NCBI GenBank assembly: GCA_036925085.1
Contig: JAUPFP010000045.1
Span: 1,116,001 to 1,180,000, forward strand
Direction of reading: 5' to 3'
DNA from: Brachycybe producta
Taxonomy: Eukaryota > Arthropoda > Diplopoda > Playtdesmida > Andrognathidae
Length of the DNA stretch: 64,000 nucleotides
Positions within the stretch are counted from its first letter, which is position 1, and every line of letters begins with the position of its first letter. Under the pieces are notes generated by a model. That model saw nothing but the letters and a program-made list of their open reading frames with translations. It was not told where the DNA came from and ran no database searches. A program made the position numbers and the translations under genes. This document shows positions 10,260 through 21,015 of the stretch, in pieces.

Positions 10260-10934
10260 ATGGCTGCTGCACGTGCCGCTTCGTCGGTAAGTTGGCCCAC
10301 GGGCAGTTTCTATCCTCATTCTGATATCCACGTGTTTCTTCTGCACAGGGAATGTTTAGAGGCGGATTTTTACCTTTGTTTGCTGCGGTTACGGTTGCAA
10401 GCAACACGGAAGGTGAAGATGGAGGACAACAACATAAACCGAAACTATTCAGACCAAGCGACGTATTCACCTAATAATAAAAAAGTAACTTTATTACGTT
10501 ATGTTAATGCGTGTATTTTTTATTATCTATGTAGTTATCGATCTATGACGATGATCGTCACTGTGAGGTCACTTTAGCAAGAGTCGTTCCTCAGGTTTCT
10601 CAACTGCAGCTGGAAGTGGGCCGAGTACGTCATTTGGTTCTAAATTCACTGGACACTTTGACCGATACGAAAGACAGGGCGATTTCTTTTTACGAGACCG
10701 GAAAAGCGCACACGATAGGTTTTTTCTTTCTTAATAATTATTGAGATCTAGGATTGAATAGAATCTGACGAAAACCTTTTTTCGTAATATTTTACTATAG
10801 ATACAGTCGCTTATTTACGAGAAGAATCTAATCTTTTGCCTCGAGTCGGAGCGATTTCTTTCGGTGGATTGACGGGAATCCTAATGGGAGCTCGAGGTTT
10901 TACGAAATCGCTCCGACTCGAGGCAAAAGATTAG
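10260..10934 (+). CDS. MIC26/MIC27-like MICOS subunit (APOO/APOOL family), truncated
   Basis: Family members are inner-membrane proteins of the MICOS complex at mitochondrial crista junctions. Exons: 10260-10286 (MAAARAASS), 10349-10462, 10535-10718 and 10801-10934. The third encodes LSIYDDD and a helical region. The fourth encodes AYLREESNLLPRVGAISFGG then LTGILMGARG, matching the APOOL glycine-rich membrane segment ([21 protein letters not shown]). The first exon is compatible with a mitochondrial leader. At 10904 the sequence turns back on itself, so the frame continues as a foreign tail KSLRLEAKD and stops at 10932-10934, giving 152 aa. The second conserved hydrophobic half of the family (about 200-270 aa) is absent from the window. 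A functional product is doubtful unless the true genome continues differently beyond the spacer. Confidence 0.8.
10859..10903 (+). other. Palindrome spacer, unique MIC26/27 coding sequence
   Basis: The only 45 bases in the palindrome without a mirror partner. They continue the plus-strand MIC26/27 reading frame (FGGLTGILMGARGFT), so the plus copy is the parental orientation and the minus copy is the derived one. Confidence 0.85.
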
Positions 10935-11502
10935 ATTCTTCTCGTAAATAAGCGACTGTATCTATAGTAAAATATTACGAAAAAAGGTTTTCGTCAGATT
11001 CTATTCAATCCTAGATCTCAATAATTATTAAGAAAGAAAAAACCTATCGTGTGCGCTTTTCCGGTCTCGTAAAAAGAAATCGCCCTGTCTTTCGTATCGG
11101 TCAAAGTGTCCAGTGAATTTAGAACCAAATGACGTACTCGGCCCACTTCCAGCTGCAGTTGAGAAACCTGAGGAACGACTCTTGCTAAAGTGACCTCACA
11201 GTGACGATCATCGTCATAGATCGATAACTACATAGATAATAAAAAATACACGCATTAACATAACGTAATAAAGTTACTTTTTTATTATTAGGTGAATACG
11301 TCGCTTGGTCTGAATAGTTTCGGTTTATGTTGTTGTCCTCCATCTTCACCTTCCGTGTTGCTTGCAACCGTAACCGCAGCAAACAAAGGTAAAAATCCGC
11401 CTCTAAACATTCCCTGTGCAGAAGAAACACGTGGATATCAGAATGAGGATAGAAACTGCCCGTGGGCCAACTTACCGACGAAGCGGCACGTGCAGCAGCC
11501 AT
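10900..11502 (-). pseudogene. MIC26/MIC27-like gene, inverted truncated copy
   Basis: Mirror copy with exons 11476-11502, 11300-11413, 11044-11227 and 10900-10961. It is identical to the plus copy as far as the palindrome arm reaches. Coming out of the arm into the spacer, it reads GAIS and meets TAA at 10900-10902, giving 128 aa without the glycine-rich membrane segment. It therefore lacks the part most conserved in the family and is most likely non-functional. Confidence 0.75.
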
Positions 11503-11793
11503 AATATTAGGCCCCCTGAAGTTAGAACCAAATAGCCGAATAGCAACCCTAGTGGCAAGTTCGGTGAACTACTTCCAGCGTCTATTATTAACTCGAAAGG
11601 CAATTGTCAAATTTGGCGCCTTTAAAGAAGGATTCCGTCGCCACTCGAAGTTTTATCAGCTGCAATTTCCCCTTTGCTCAAAATAAAATTAAAAAATAAT
11701 TAAAAAATTATTAATTTAAAATTATTTTCAAAAGCCAACAGTCGATCTACTAAGGACCCAGCTCCAACCCGAATTTCAATGCAATCATATAGT

Positions 11794-12192
11794 TTTCATG
11801 TGTACTTGGGAGATATCAGGGAGATATTGCAACAGTATGGTAGCCTCTGACCGAGGGCTCGAAACCCACTGGACTCCCTGTCACATCTTCTCCCGTCGTA
11901 TCTTTCCGACACTTTCAACCAACTCAACCAACTCTGGTGGGCAGCGCAGCCTCTTAAGGCCTCTTACTGAGAGGTTGGGAACCACCAACCTACACCGGAC
12001 CATGTACCGCAGCACATCCCCACAGAGAAGGATTGAATATGACGACATATTCATTCAATTGAAACATTGCAGCAGAGCAGATCAACTCTGGTAGACATAT
12101 GCATGAAAAAGACACGTCCTGGATTCGAACACATGACCTTAAGTTACCCCAAGGTTCATAGTCAGGTGCTCTAACCAATTGCACTATTCAGG
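11794..12192 (-). repeat. tRNA-derived SINE, mirror copy
   Basis: Reverse complement of 9570-9968 in the right palindrome arm; the B box and D arm are intact on the minus strand. Confidence 0.6.
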
Positions 12193-12538
12193 CATCTACA
12201 TATACCATATGTTTAAAACTTATATTTATATTCATACTATGATGAAATTTATTTTTTTAAATCGATTTTAAATCGATATTTTTTCGATATTTTTAAATCG
12301 ATATAATGGTTATTAACAATTTAAATTAAATAATTAAAAATTAACAGTCCCAACAGAGAATCGAACCACGGACCACAGGTTCTGAAGGCCGAGACTTTAC
12401 CATTACGCCACTCAGCCAATTCATAGCCTATAATGTTAAAACTTATGGTTGTTGCAAATAGGGTCGTTAATTTATAATTCTAAAGACGGCCTTGCAAACA
12501 CGGCCGTTTATTCCCGCTTTTTCCCCCTCTGTGCTTAC

Positions 12539-12567
12539 CCATAAGAGCCTAGATACACGTCGTCCAT
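12539..12567 (-). CDS. Mirror copy of the orphan first exon
   Basis: Reverse complement of 9195-9223 with the same ATG and donor. Same doubts apply. Confidence 0.22.
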
Positions 12568-12686
12568 CTTGTTGTTTTGAGCAGACGACAACGAGGCTTA
12601 TATGGTGTTACTAAAACTGCAAGAAATCACCTCACAATCGCTCAATTCAAATACAGTAAAGCACAAAATGCAATAAAAAGTATTGT

Positions 12687-13272
12687 TCTTCACGTGCTCG
12701 ATTTATATAATTTTTGAAAAGGTCCTTCTATTTTTAAACAAGGTTCAAAGTCGCTCGTTTTTTCAACCCCATGTTAAATCCCATAGGATCAAAAACCGTC
12801 CCACAAACATTTGAAAAACTCTCGTTAAAACTGATTTAGAACAATAACAAAATAATTAGCACATATATTCATGTATTGGCTTCACGATGTTTCTTTTTTA
12901 TAAATTTTGAAAAGGTCCTTCTATTTTTTAATAACGTTTAAAATCGTACGTTTTTAAACTCCATGTTAAGTCCCATAGGACTAAAACACCGTCCAACAAA
13001 AGTTAAGAGAACTCTCATTAAAAATGATTTAGAGCAATCAGAAAAATTAGCACGTACTTACATGTGTTTATTGCCTTCAGGATTATTCCTTTTTCTAAAT
13101 TTTAAAAGGGCTTTCTATTTTTAAATAACATTTAAAATCTTACGTTTTTTAACTCCATGTTAATTCCCATAGGACCAAAAAAACCGTCACCCAAACATTT
13201 GAAGAACTCCCATTAAAAACGACTTAGAACAATCACACACAAATTAGCACGTGCATTAATCTACTGGCTTCA
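12687..13272. repeat. Three-unit tandem repeat in the right arm (mirror)
   Basis: Exact mirror of 8490-9075 as far as I compared it. Confidence 0.75.
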
Positions 13273-13992
13273 CAATGTTTTCTTTTTAGAAGGTTAGCTC
13301 GCGAAATTATTTTTCAATTAATTATTATGTGACTTCGAACCGGGAGAAAAAACGTTAAAAAACCGTTTTTCAATTTTAAAATCCTACTTGAAAAATATTT
13401 CAAATTTGCATTTTTTTTGTCCGCGTTAAACACAAATCTAATTAGCAGAATAAATATATCACAGGGTAATTAACAGGGATTTCTTTTTTTAAACTAATAT
13501 TTATAAACTACGAGAGAGACAACAAAAGCAAATTTAAACGAGACTTTGTTTTAAAGATATGCAGCTACACATCCTAATTATTACTTATTTTCTTCTTCTT
13601 AATTCTGCCTAAATTATAAGCATAATTAATTAATATATAATTACGAATATATTTTCAGAAAAAAAAAATTGTTTTTATCGTTATACAAAGCAATTAAATT
13701 TTGCATTTTGAAAAATAAATTGCAGCTGTAATTAACTATTGTGATCTTTGCTTTTACTGAGTTTGATATGAAAGTGATTGGAATGTCGAAACTCATAAAA
13801 ATAACTTTTGCTCCTTTTCGATTTTATAATTTCTGCTCATTTTTTGTGAAAAAAAAAGTAACTCAAGTAATATGAGTTACAATTACTTTCAACAACCAAA
13901 GAGAAGTGAGCAATAAATGCTATTCTTCTTCTAAGGTGATAGTCTAAGCTATTATGTAGTATCCTTGCATAAACGACATTATAAAGAGCGTT

Positions 13993-14146
13993 GTATTATT
14001 GAGCGTGTGTGCACAATAATATTGAACGTGCGCGCAATATTATTGCGTGTGTGTGCACAATATTTGTGTGTGTGCGCAATATTATTGTGCGTGTGCACAA
14101 TATTATTGAGCGCGCACGCAATATTATTGAACGTAAATTATTGTGC
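13993..14146. repeat. Right-tip minisatellite (mirror of the left tip)
   Basis: Reverse complement of the array at 7598-7775, but shorter by about one 25-bp unit and with a few base changes next to it. It ends the right palindrome arm. Confidence 0.8.
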
Positions 14147-14320
14147 AAAATGTCCCAAACGGGCTTCCATAATAAGTAAAATCCTTTAATGTGTCGTGTG
14201 TTCTCAGCTGTAGAAATCTTACGGTTATGAGTATGAATTTATATTATCGATATGTATCGATGCGTCATAACTTTACTAGTCGCTAATTTCTGGAAAAATT
14301 GTCTGTCAAAAAAATGTGAA

Positions 14321-17300
14321 ATGGAAGACGACGGCGACGTAGAAAAGGTAAGAACAATAATCAATCAATCAATTAATTAATTAATTAATGACAGTTACGA
14401 TACGTTGATCTATATGTAATGGTTTTCATTGATTAAGAATTGTAAAAAGAAGAAGGAAAAGAAGAGGATCAGAGAGAGGGACCGTAAGTTCCGTCCGGAA
14501 TGGGATTCTCTTCCAGATCTGGTCCTAGAGAACATCTTTTCAAGATTGTCGATAAGAGATCGGTATTACGCGTCTATTGTATGTCGTAGCTGGAATCGTA
14601 TCTTCTATTCGCCTCCTGTATGGTCTACTTTCGTTATGGGTGTTCGAACGATGACTCGTCGTAGGTACAACTATTATCTGGGATATCAACACACTTTGGA
14701 TCATTGTAGAGCTCAGATATGTCTCAATTGTGTCGGACGAAACTTCAGAAAGATCATCATTGAACCGATTGACAACTTCTTCAATCTTTATGAGTTTATG
14801 AACATGCTATCTTACTTTGCAGAGTTCTTCGATGCAAATCCTTTAAGGTTTAACATCTTTTTTTTGTTGTTGTTGGCCTTTGTTGATATCAATTTCGTAT
14901 CAACAGTTCCAATTTGGGTTTAGGATTATTAAGGCAACTGATGTGACTTATGTTACGGGATTAATGTGAACTGTGGGAACCATTTTGGACGAGGAGGAAC
15001 TGGGATAAAATACAAATGGAACGAGATTAAATCAAATTTTGTTTGCTATTTGCTGTCGCGAGTATACAGTACTTTTTATAAGCTATAGAAAAAAAAAACA
15101 ACGGGGATAACGCGAAAGAGCTGTAGGAGCTTGTACATAGAGGCTATAAGTGGCGCTTAGTAAAAAAATAAAGAGATTAGAGGTGGCAACGGGTAGAACC
15201 GAACCGTTTCTACTTGGTTTGAAAGCAGTTCGACCTATAAGGCAAACCGGTTTTATCAGTTCCAGTAATTGGCGAATCCGGTTCTCTTAATTTACTGAAA
15301 TTACATCTTATTTAAAATTATATTTCAAGTAATTATTTTTAATATAATCTAATTATAACTTTAAATAATTGAAAATATATACAATTGTGAACGTCTTTAA
15401 ATATATAAAAACAAAAATTTTATTGCAATAAATCTGATATTTTTTTTAGCAAACCTTTTAAATTGTTGGTTTTAACTAATCGTTAGATTTCAGAACAACC
15501 ACAGTTATATTTTTTTTATTTCTTAATCAAAATGACTGGTTAGAGGCTAGACTAAGAATATTTGAATATTCTAGTTTATATCATCTGATAGCAAGAATTT
15601 CTTGTGGCTAATCAATCTTTTTTTGATTGAAAAAAAGGCATAATGCAATAATATTGGTTTCTTGTCCCTCTGCAACAGGCCTTCTTCTCTGCTTGTGGCT
15701 TTATGGTTGTTCTATTAATCGTAAATTTTTCTCTTTCTTAGATATGTTCACACTTTACGGTTTACTTTCGCCTGCCATTTGACTGAAGATCGAACTGAAC
15801 GAGAATTAGTTTTCGGAACCGGAGGTAGGTTACTTCAAGCACTAAAACGCCTCATGAGTAATCTTCCCGGATTACGTCACTTGAGCCTGGATGATCTACT
15901 TCTGGAACGTTACGAAGCGCTCTACTTACTGGACGACGTTGCTTTGAACTGTTGCCAGTCTCTTCGTACCCTTCGTTTGGTCAACTGTAGTAAAGGTCCT
16001 TGCCCAATCCTTCATGTTGGCGTCCTTCTAGGTCTTTCCGATCTTCACATAAGTCCTCAGCAGTTAAACGACGAAGTCGTTCAACTTCTCGGCTTCACTT
16101 CTTCTCTTCGTAACGTTCACATCATACAGACGGTTTTCACAGAAGACGCCTCTACGGTCTCCTCTTCGGCTTGGAAAGAACTTAGATTTCGGTCTCCTCG
16201 TCTTCGTGTTCATCTTCGTGTCGAAGGAAACGTAAAGCAATCGATTCTGTGGCAGGAGAAGGCGCCCGTGCGATCGGTCACTTACGATTCGGCACACATC
16301 AAAGTATGTGTTCGCATGACATTCACAATCGTTCTAACTTCTGATTGGTAAAGAACTTAAGTCATTTTCTTTACATTTATTAACGGTTACATTTGTCGTA
16401 TAAAAGTAGACATGAAAACATCAATATCAAGAAAATTATATGGTTTTAGTATCGTTTTTTTTAATTTGCTAATTAAATTAAATCATCAATTACTTTAAGG
16501 TGGCTGGATAGGTATTTATTTTGTTTTTGGCTCCCGGATGGCGCCACTGTAGTTGTTATATTTTTTACGCAAACGTTTTTCAGTAGAAACTTAACAAAAA
16601 AATTCAAAGTGCTTTAGAAACTAGAATAATATGTGATAATGCTAAAAGTTTTTTCATGATGATATCTTTCAAAATAAACTTTTTATGACAGTTTTGAAAA
16701 AGACGAAAATAGTTTTTCATGAAATTTCAATGGGAAATCCAAAAAACGGGTCATTTTCAAACTTAATTATAAAATGTTTATTATTTAAGATATATATATA
16801 TTCATCCACCTTAATTGTGTTTTAGAAACTAGAAGGATATCGCTATTTTCATATTGATATCTTTCAAAATAAACTTTTATCTCAGTTTGAAAATGGAAAA
16901 TGAGTCATTTGAAACGTTCTTTTCGAAGGTGCTGCCGGATGCCGTAGTTACGATTGTAGATATGTACGCCAACGATCTGGAGATTTTTGCTCACATGGGT
17001 CTTCCTCGTTTCTGCATGGCTTGTCCCTTTAACGATAGGGCCGATTCTTCATTACTCTACTTATGCAGGCAGTGTCCGAACCTCGACACCCTAGTACGTA
17101 ACTCGATATTTAAACGCTTTTATCGTTTGATTCTCGTTCGAGTTTTTTTTTAACATTAATCATAAGGTGATTCGTGAGAGGATATCGACTGCGACCGTTC
17201 TACTTCTAGCCTACACTGGAAAGAATCTTAGACGTTTTGTCGTAAGAAGAAACGCAGTTATCAAGAGAAACGATTGGCCAAAGAGTCCAGACTGGACCGA

Positions 17301-17442
17301 TGTGTTCCATTCTTGGCTTCGTAGCACCGCAAGATCTTACGAAGCTGTCGAAAGAGAAGTATCTCAGATTTTGGGTTATACGTGGTACTTCCTTTCCGAT
17401 TGTCAGTTTAAGTCATACGAAATAGATTATTCTCTCGAATGA
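14321..17442 (+). CDS. F-box protein with LRR-like C-terminus (FBXL3/FBXO33/FBXO39 type), complete
   Basis: F-box proteins are substrate receptors of SCF (Skp1-Cul1) ubiquitin ligases. Five exons, 14321-14347, 14438-14847, 15742-16303, 16929-17093 and 17167-17442, join in frame to 479 aa. After a short acidic start and a basic K/R run (residues 12-28), residues 31-75 form a clear F box (WDSLPDLVLENIFSRL, then VCRSWNRIFYSPPVW). The rest has irregular leucine-rich repeats (LRHLSLDDLLL, LRTLRLVNCSK, LSDLHISPQ). Near the C-terminus, SYEAVEREVSQILGYTWYFL resembles the FBXL3 end (SLEQIHWEVSKHLGRVWF). WKELRFRSPRLRVHL resembles the corresponding block of FBXO33. I cannot decide the orthologue. The exon 2 donor is GTTTAA, weak. 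The 894-bp intron 2 and 625-bp intron 3 carry repeats; the other two introns are under 100 bp. The start lies only 150 bp beyond the palindrome tip. Confidence 0.85.
16600..16900. mobile_element. MITE B pieces in F-box intron 3
   Basis: Two left-end-like segments (AAAGTGCTTTAGAAACTAG near 16606 and TGTGTTTTAGAAACTAGAAG near 16816) each lead into TTTCAAAATAAACTTTT. The second ends just before the exon 4 acceptor at 16927-16928. Confidence 0.6.
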
Positions 17443-17945
17443 GACCCCCCCTTTTATTTATGAGCCTGAACGTTCAGTTCCTTAAGTGCCTTTACAGAAA
17501 TCCAAACGTGGATATTAAAGATTTGTGTCCGATTTATTTAATATGTTGCTATAAAGTCAGATTGCTATTTTCGAGGTTTAATTTTAATTTGAAAGTGCTC
17601 AGTTTTTTTTTATCTAGTCATTCGAAATAGCGTTCGCTTGCGTAGTTATGAATTGTTTTATTGCGTGAAAAGGTAGGGTCCCAAAGGTGAGCAGTAATTT
17701 TCTTGCTTCTTTTGTTAGAGTTGAATTCTCGTATATTTTTCACATTGGTTTGTTTGATTTTTTTTTATAATTAAAAATGTTTTTTCTGCTGTTATTTTGT
17801 GTATCTTTGTGTCAATTTAACCGTTTTAACATCTATTTCGGTTAACTTTATGACATTTTTGTACGAAATTTTCCTATTTATTATTATTTTATTGAATGAT
17901 TCAATACTAATTAAGGAATAATTGTAAATTTATAAAGATTTTTTT
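17443..17945. other. F-box gene 3' flank
   Basis: Presumed 3' UTR and flank, AT-rich. No canonical poly(A) hexamer was seen close to the stop and nothing else can be supported. Confidence 0.4.
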
Positions 17946-18108
17946 GGCCACGCCCTTTTATGAGCGTCATCAATTTCTAATTGGTTTGTTATTTGGTCTG
18001 ATGTCACATGTCCCGCCCTTTTTTCATTTTCTAATTGGTTGATATTTGGTATGACGCTCATAAAAGGGCGGGGCCAACAAAATGTTGCTGCTGGGCACAC
18101 TTGCCTGT
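17946..18108. mobile_element. GC-box/CRE MITE family, left end lost
   Basis: Contains the family core: CGCCCTTTTATGAGCGTCA, CTAATTGGTTTG, a diverged TGATGTCA, a second CGCCCTTTT and the inverted TGACGCTCATAAAAGGGCG. It ends GGGCACACTTGCCTGT. The left terminus is missing. Confidence 0.7.
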
Positions 18109-18299
18109 GTACTTAATCGTTACGTTTGATGCGAATAGAAGTTCGTGTGGTTGGAGCCGTATTTTTCGCGAAGAAAACGTAGATTTTAATGAGAATTTTA
18201 ACGTTTTTTACTTAATTTTGTATTTTAAAACATGTTTTTAGTGAACTTAAGGTTGTTAATCGGTAAAATCAGTTGATTTTTATGCAAATTTCCGATAGT

Positions 18300-18480
18300 T
18301 TTTGTGTGTTTTGACCATGCGCATGTTGTTGCGCAATAGTTAGGGCGCCAATTCCGGCGTTCATTTTCAACGGAAGCGCGGTTTTCACCCCGTTTTTAGT
18401 TTTATTTTATCGGTTTTTAACCCTTTTTGTGCGCGCTTGTTACGTCAAAGTCGAATACATCGAGCTGATCATCTAAAATG
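18300..18480 (+). promoter_or_regulatory. Candidate promoter and 5' UTR ending in ATG plus splice donor
   Basis: A locally GC-richer stretch holds CATGCGCATG, an NRF1-like palindrome, at about 18316. It ends in AAAATG at 18478-18480, directly followed by GTAAGA. A first exon ending right after the ATG is common in animal genes. No second exon was identified downstream, so this is tentative. Confidence 0.3.
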
Positions 18481-18749
18481 GTAAGATTTTTTTTTTAAAT
18501 CAATTTTTCTTCTGTATTTCGAATTTATATCGAAAGATTGTTGTGATTTTTATTGTTTTTTTTTTTGCATAATTTCGTTGCCAATCGTTCTGAAGGAGGA
18601 AAAAAAAAAAGAAAGTTACCCTTCTAGTTTTGTTACAAGTTTTATAATTGTGGCGTGGATCACATAGTTTTCTAAACAGTAAACGTGAATTTGACAAAAT
18701 GAAGATGACAACAAGGGACCCTTATTACAGGAAGAAAAAAAAATCTCAA

Positions 18750-19325
18750 AAGATATGACAATCGTACCTTATAATGTAACTGCTTAAGATTTATCATTTT
18801 ATGATTGCTGTAAACTAGTTAGTGACAGTAGTAATGGTATTGTGATATATATATATGTGACAATTACTGCACATATGAGTGATATGACATTGCAGAAAAA
18901 TGATAAAAAATAATCATAGCTTATGATGTCATTGTTTTAAGATTTATCATTTTATTTTGTACAATGGCAGACATGTGACAATATTTGTCATGAATCATGA
19001 TAATATTTTGTAATTTGCTTTTGTGACTGTTACAAGCTTATAAGGTAGATATGACAATTTACTGTCATTTGACAGTCTTTGTTTTCTTTCTCTAATGAGA
19101 GCCTTTATTAAAGAAAACAAATCATGAAGATATGACGATCATACCTTATGATGTAACTTCTTGTGCATTTTTATTTTATGACTGTCATTTTATCGTGTAC
19201 ATGAATAATTAGCATACATGTGACAATATTTGTCATAATAATAATTTATAATTTGCTTTTGTGACTATTACAAGTTTATGAGGTAGATATGACATTTTAC
19301 TGTCATATGACAGTCGTAAATATTG
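18750..19325. repeat. TATGACA-rich diverged direct repeats
   Basis: Two diverged units (about 18750-19085 and 19125-19325) share CATACCTTATGATGTAAC-like, GTGACAATATTTGTCAT and GACAATTTACTGTCAT segments in the same order. Related pieces lie at about 20455-20620 and 44975-45240. The internal TGACA/TGTCA symmetry suggests an old MITE family. Confidence 0.55.
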
Positions 19326-19884
19326 TCTTCTTGTAATTAGGACCAAGGTTGATAAAGGTAATAAAGAAGCTAGAACGACTGAACGTCTGATGACGTTAGT
19401 GAGCACGTGGCAAAATCGGGCTCGTGGCTCGTTGCAGTAGAAAAAAAAAAACGAAATTTTCAATGAAGAAGGGCCGCTGTTTGAGAACCTTTGGTAGACA
19501 GACGTCTGACGTCATAGGAGCAAATCGAAGATATCTTTTGATTGAGTTGTTTGTCCCTAGATGGCGTTACATACATTGAAGTTTCTATCAAGGTACACGG
19601 TGTATTATACAAAAGTAAATCAACTAAGCGCTCTCTTCTTATGGAGCATTTCGTGCCAAAACTGAGTGTGGCCAATAGAGGGCGCAAACTGTACTTAGTG
19701 CTTTAGTTACTATACATACTGTATATGATTACAAGGTGTACGAGATTCATTAAATAATGTCGTCCCCCTTTAAAATAGCTTGCCATACCGTACGAGATTC
19801 ACCCCTGTCTCAGCCTCCTTGGTGACTGAAAACGTCTTTTGAATGAACTCTTGCTTGTTTTTTCTTTGAGGTGCAAAAATTAAA
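19326..19884. other. Non-coding interval
   Basis: Slightly less AT-rich than its surroundings, but no exon with family similarity, RNA gene or element end was recognised. The minus-strand frames at 19233-19687 have no supporting features. Confidence 0.35.
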
Positions 19885-20065
19885 AAAAAACTTGAAAGTG
19901 TTAAAAACTAGAAGGGTAACTCAATCACTTGAGAAATTTTGATGTTGATAATCTTTCAAACTTGACATAAAAAGTTTATTTTGAAAGATGCAAAAAAAAA
20001 AAACATGAAAAATACCCTTAAGTGATTGAGCAGCCCTTCTAGTTTCTAAAACACTTTCTAGTTTC
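19885..20065. mobile_element. MITE B copy
   Basis: Compact copy: left AAAGTGTTAAAAACTAGAAG then GTAACTCAATCACTT; right AAGTGATTGAGCAGCCCTTC then TAGTTTCTAAAACACTTTC. The inverted halves pair over most of their length. Confidence 0.75.
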
Positions 20066-20137
20066 CTTTTAATTTTGCTTTTTTGAAAGATAGAATAATC
20101 AAAAAGTTCTAAAATTAACTATTCATAAACCATCGCA

Positions 20138-20325
20138 AGGCTTTGTTTCCACTGAGTTGAAAATTTGAAACATATTTTTGAAAATTTCAACTGGTGAAAA
20201 AATAGAAGACACGGTGGCCCCTTCCGCCCCATTCACTGTCATAGGCAAAAGGTCACGTTTGTTCAATTTTTCACCAGTTGAAATTTGCAAAAAGTTCAAA
20301 TTTTTGCTCCAATGGAAACAAGGCC
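20138..20325. mobile_element. Short inverted-repeat element (AGGC-TTTGTTTCCA type)
   Basis: Begins AGGCTTTGTTTCCACTGAG and ends with the inverted AATGGAAACAAGGCCT. A second inverted pair inside is TTTCAACTGGTGAAAAA / TTTTTCACCAGTTGAAA. A larger element with similar ends lies at 38599-39410. Confidence 0.65.
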
Positions 20326-20650
20326 TATAGGTTTTTATTTGATGTGGCCATTTTATGAGCTGATTTTTTCTACTTTTGATTTTTGTCAAAGGTTGATAAA
20401 AAAATTTTACTCTCTGAGCCACATTACAAAATAAAAAAGTCATAAAAATTGCGATGTCACTGATTATGTGATTTGCTCTTATTTAATGACTATTATATCA
20501 TATTGAACATCAGTCACATGACAATCCTTTGTCATAATTTTATTTTGAAATTTGCTTTTACGACTGTTACAATGTGTTACATGGTTATGAGCTTGATATG
20601 ACAATTTATACCAAATGTAGTGGGGTTCATTGGAAGTTGTGCGTGAGGAG

Positions 20651-20801
20651 CAGGGCCGGACTTAAGCCAAAGGGGCCCCCTATAGGCTTTTTTGGTGCTT
20701 GGGTCCCTCTTTTTACCTAATAGGCAATAAAATGCCAAGAGCTCTGGAGTGAGGAGTCCTAGGCTTCAGCCTACCTTAGCGTAATGGATAATCCAGCCCT
20801 G
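20651..20801. mobile_element. hAT-like MITE, interrupted at its right flank
   Basis: Starts CAGGGCCGGA and ends TCCAGCCCTG, a typical hAT terminal pair. The left flank is GTGAGGAG. The matching right flank GTG/AGGAT is split by the next element (20805-21015), which landed just outside this one. Confidence 0.65.
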
Positions 20802-20804
20802 GTG

Positions 20805-21015
20805 ACAGGCAATTAGAAATCGGGACAAACAAAAGTTGGCTCCGCCCCTTTTTATGACGACTGGCAACTTCTTCTAATTGGTTTGTTGTGTGGTTCGACG
20901 TTGAAAAGGGCGGAGCATGTGACGTCAGACTACATAACCAACCAATTAGAAGTTGCCGGTCGTCATAAAAAGGGGCGGAGCCAACTTCTGTTTGTCCCGA
21001 TTTCTAATTGCTTGT
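20805..21015. mobile_element. GC-box/CRE MITE, long form, 9-bp target duplication
   Basis: ACAGGCAATTAGAAATCGGG at the left, inverted at the right (TCCCGATTTCTAATTGCTTG plus T). The inner order is CTCCGCCC, CTAATTGG, a middle with TGACGTCA, then CCAATTAG and GGGCGGAG. The flanks GCCCTGGTG and GTCCTGGTG form a 9-bp duplication with one difference. Nine-base duplications point to the Mutator (MULE) superfamily. Confidence 0.8.

Larger units (their letters stand above)
7568..14170. repeat. Giant near-perfect palindrome, 3.3-kb arms, 45-bp spacer
   Basis: Left arm about 7568-10858 and right arm 10904-14170 are reverse complements. Over most of the length position x pairs with 21762-x. ORFs in one arm recur with identical protein on the other strand of the mirror arm (for example 10260-10577 and 11185-11502). 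Differences seen lie only near the outer ends: one substitution around 7893/13869, two near 7590, and one missing repeat unit of about 25 bp in the right tip. The arms contain a truncated MIC26/27-like gene, SINE pieces, a three-unit tandem repeat and a candidate first exon. It is either a recent inverted duplication or an assembly or library foldback. Confidence 0.95.

Noticed and set aside
14172..14320. Assigning the F-box gene to FBXO33 or FBXL3 by name
   Set aside because: Remembered blocks of FBXO33, FBXO39 and FBXL3 each match different parts, so no single orthologue could be chosen without a search.
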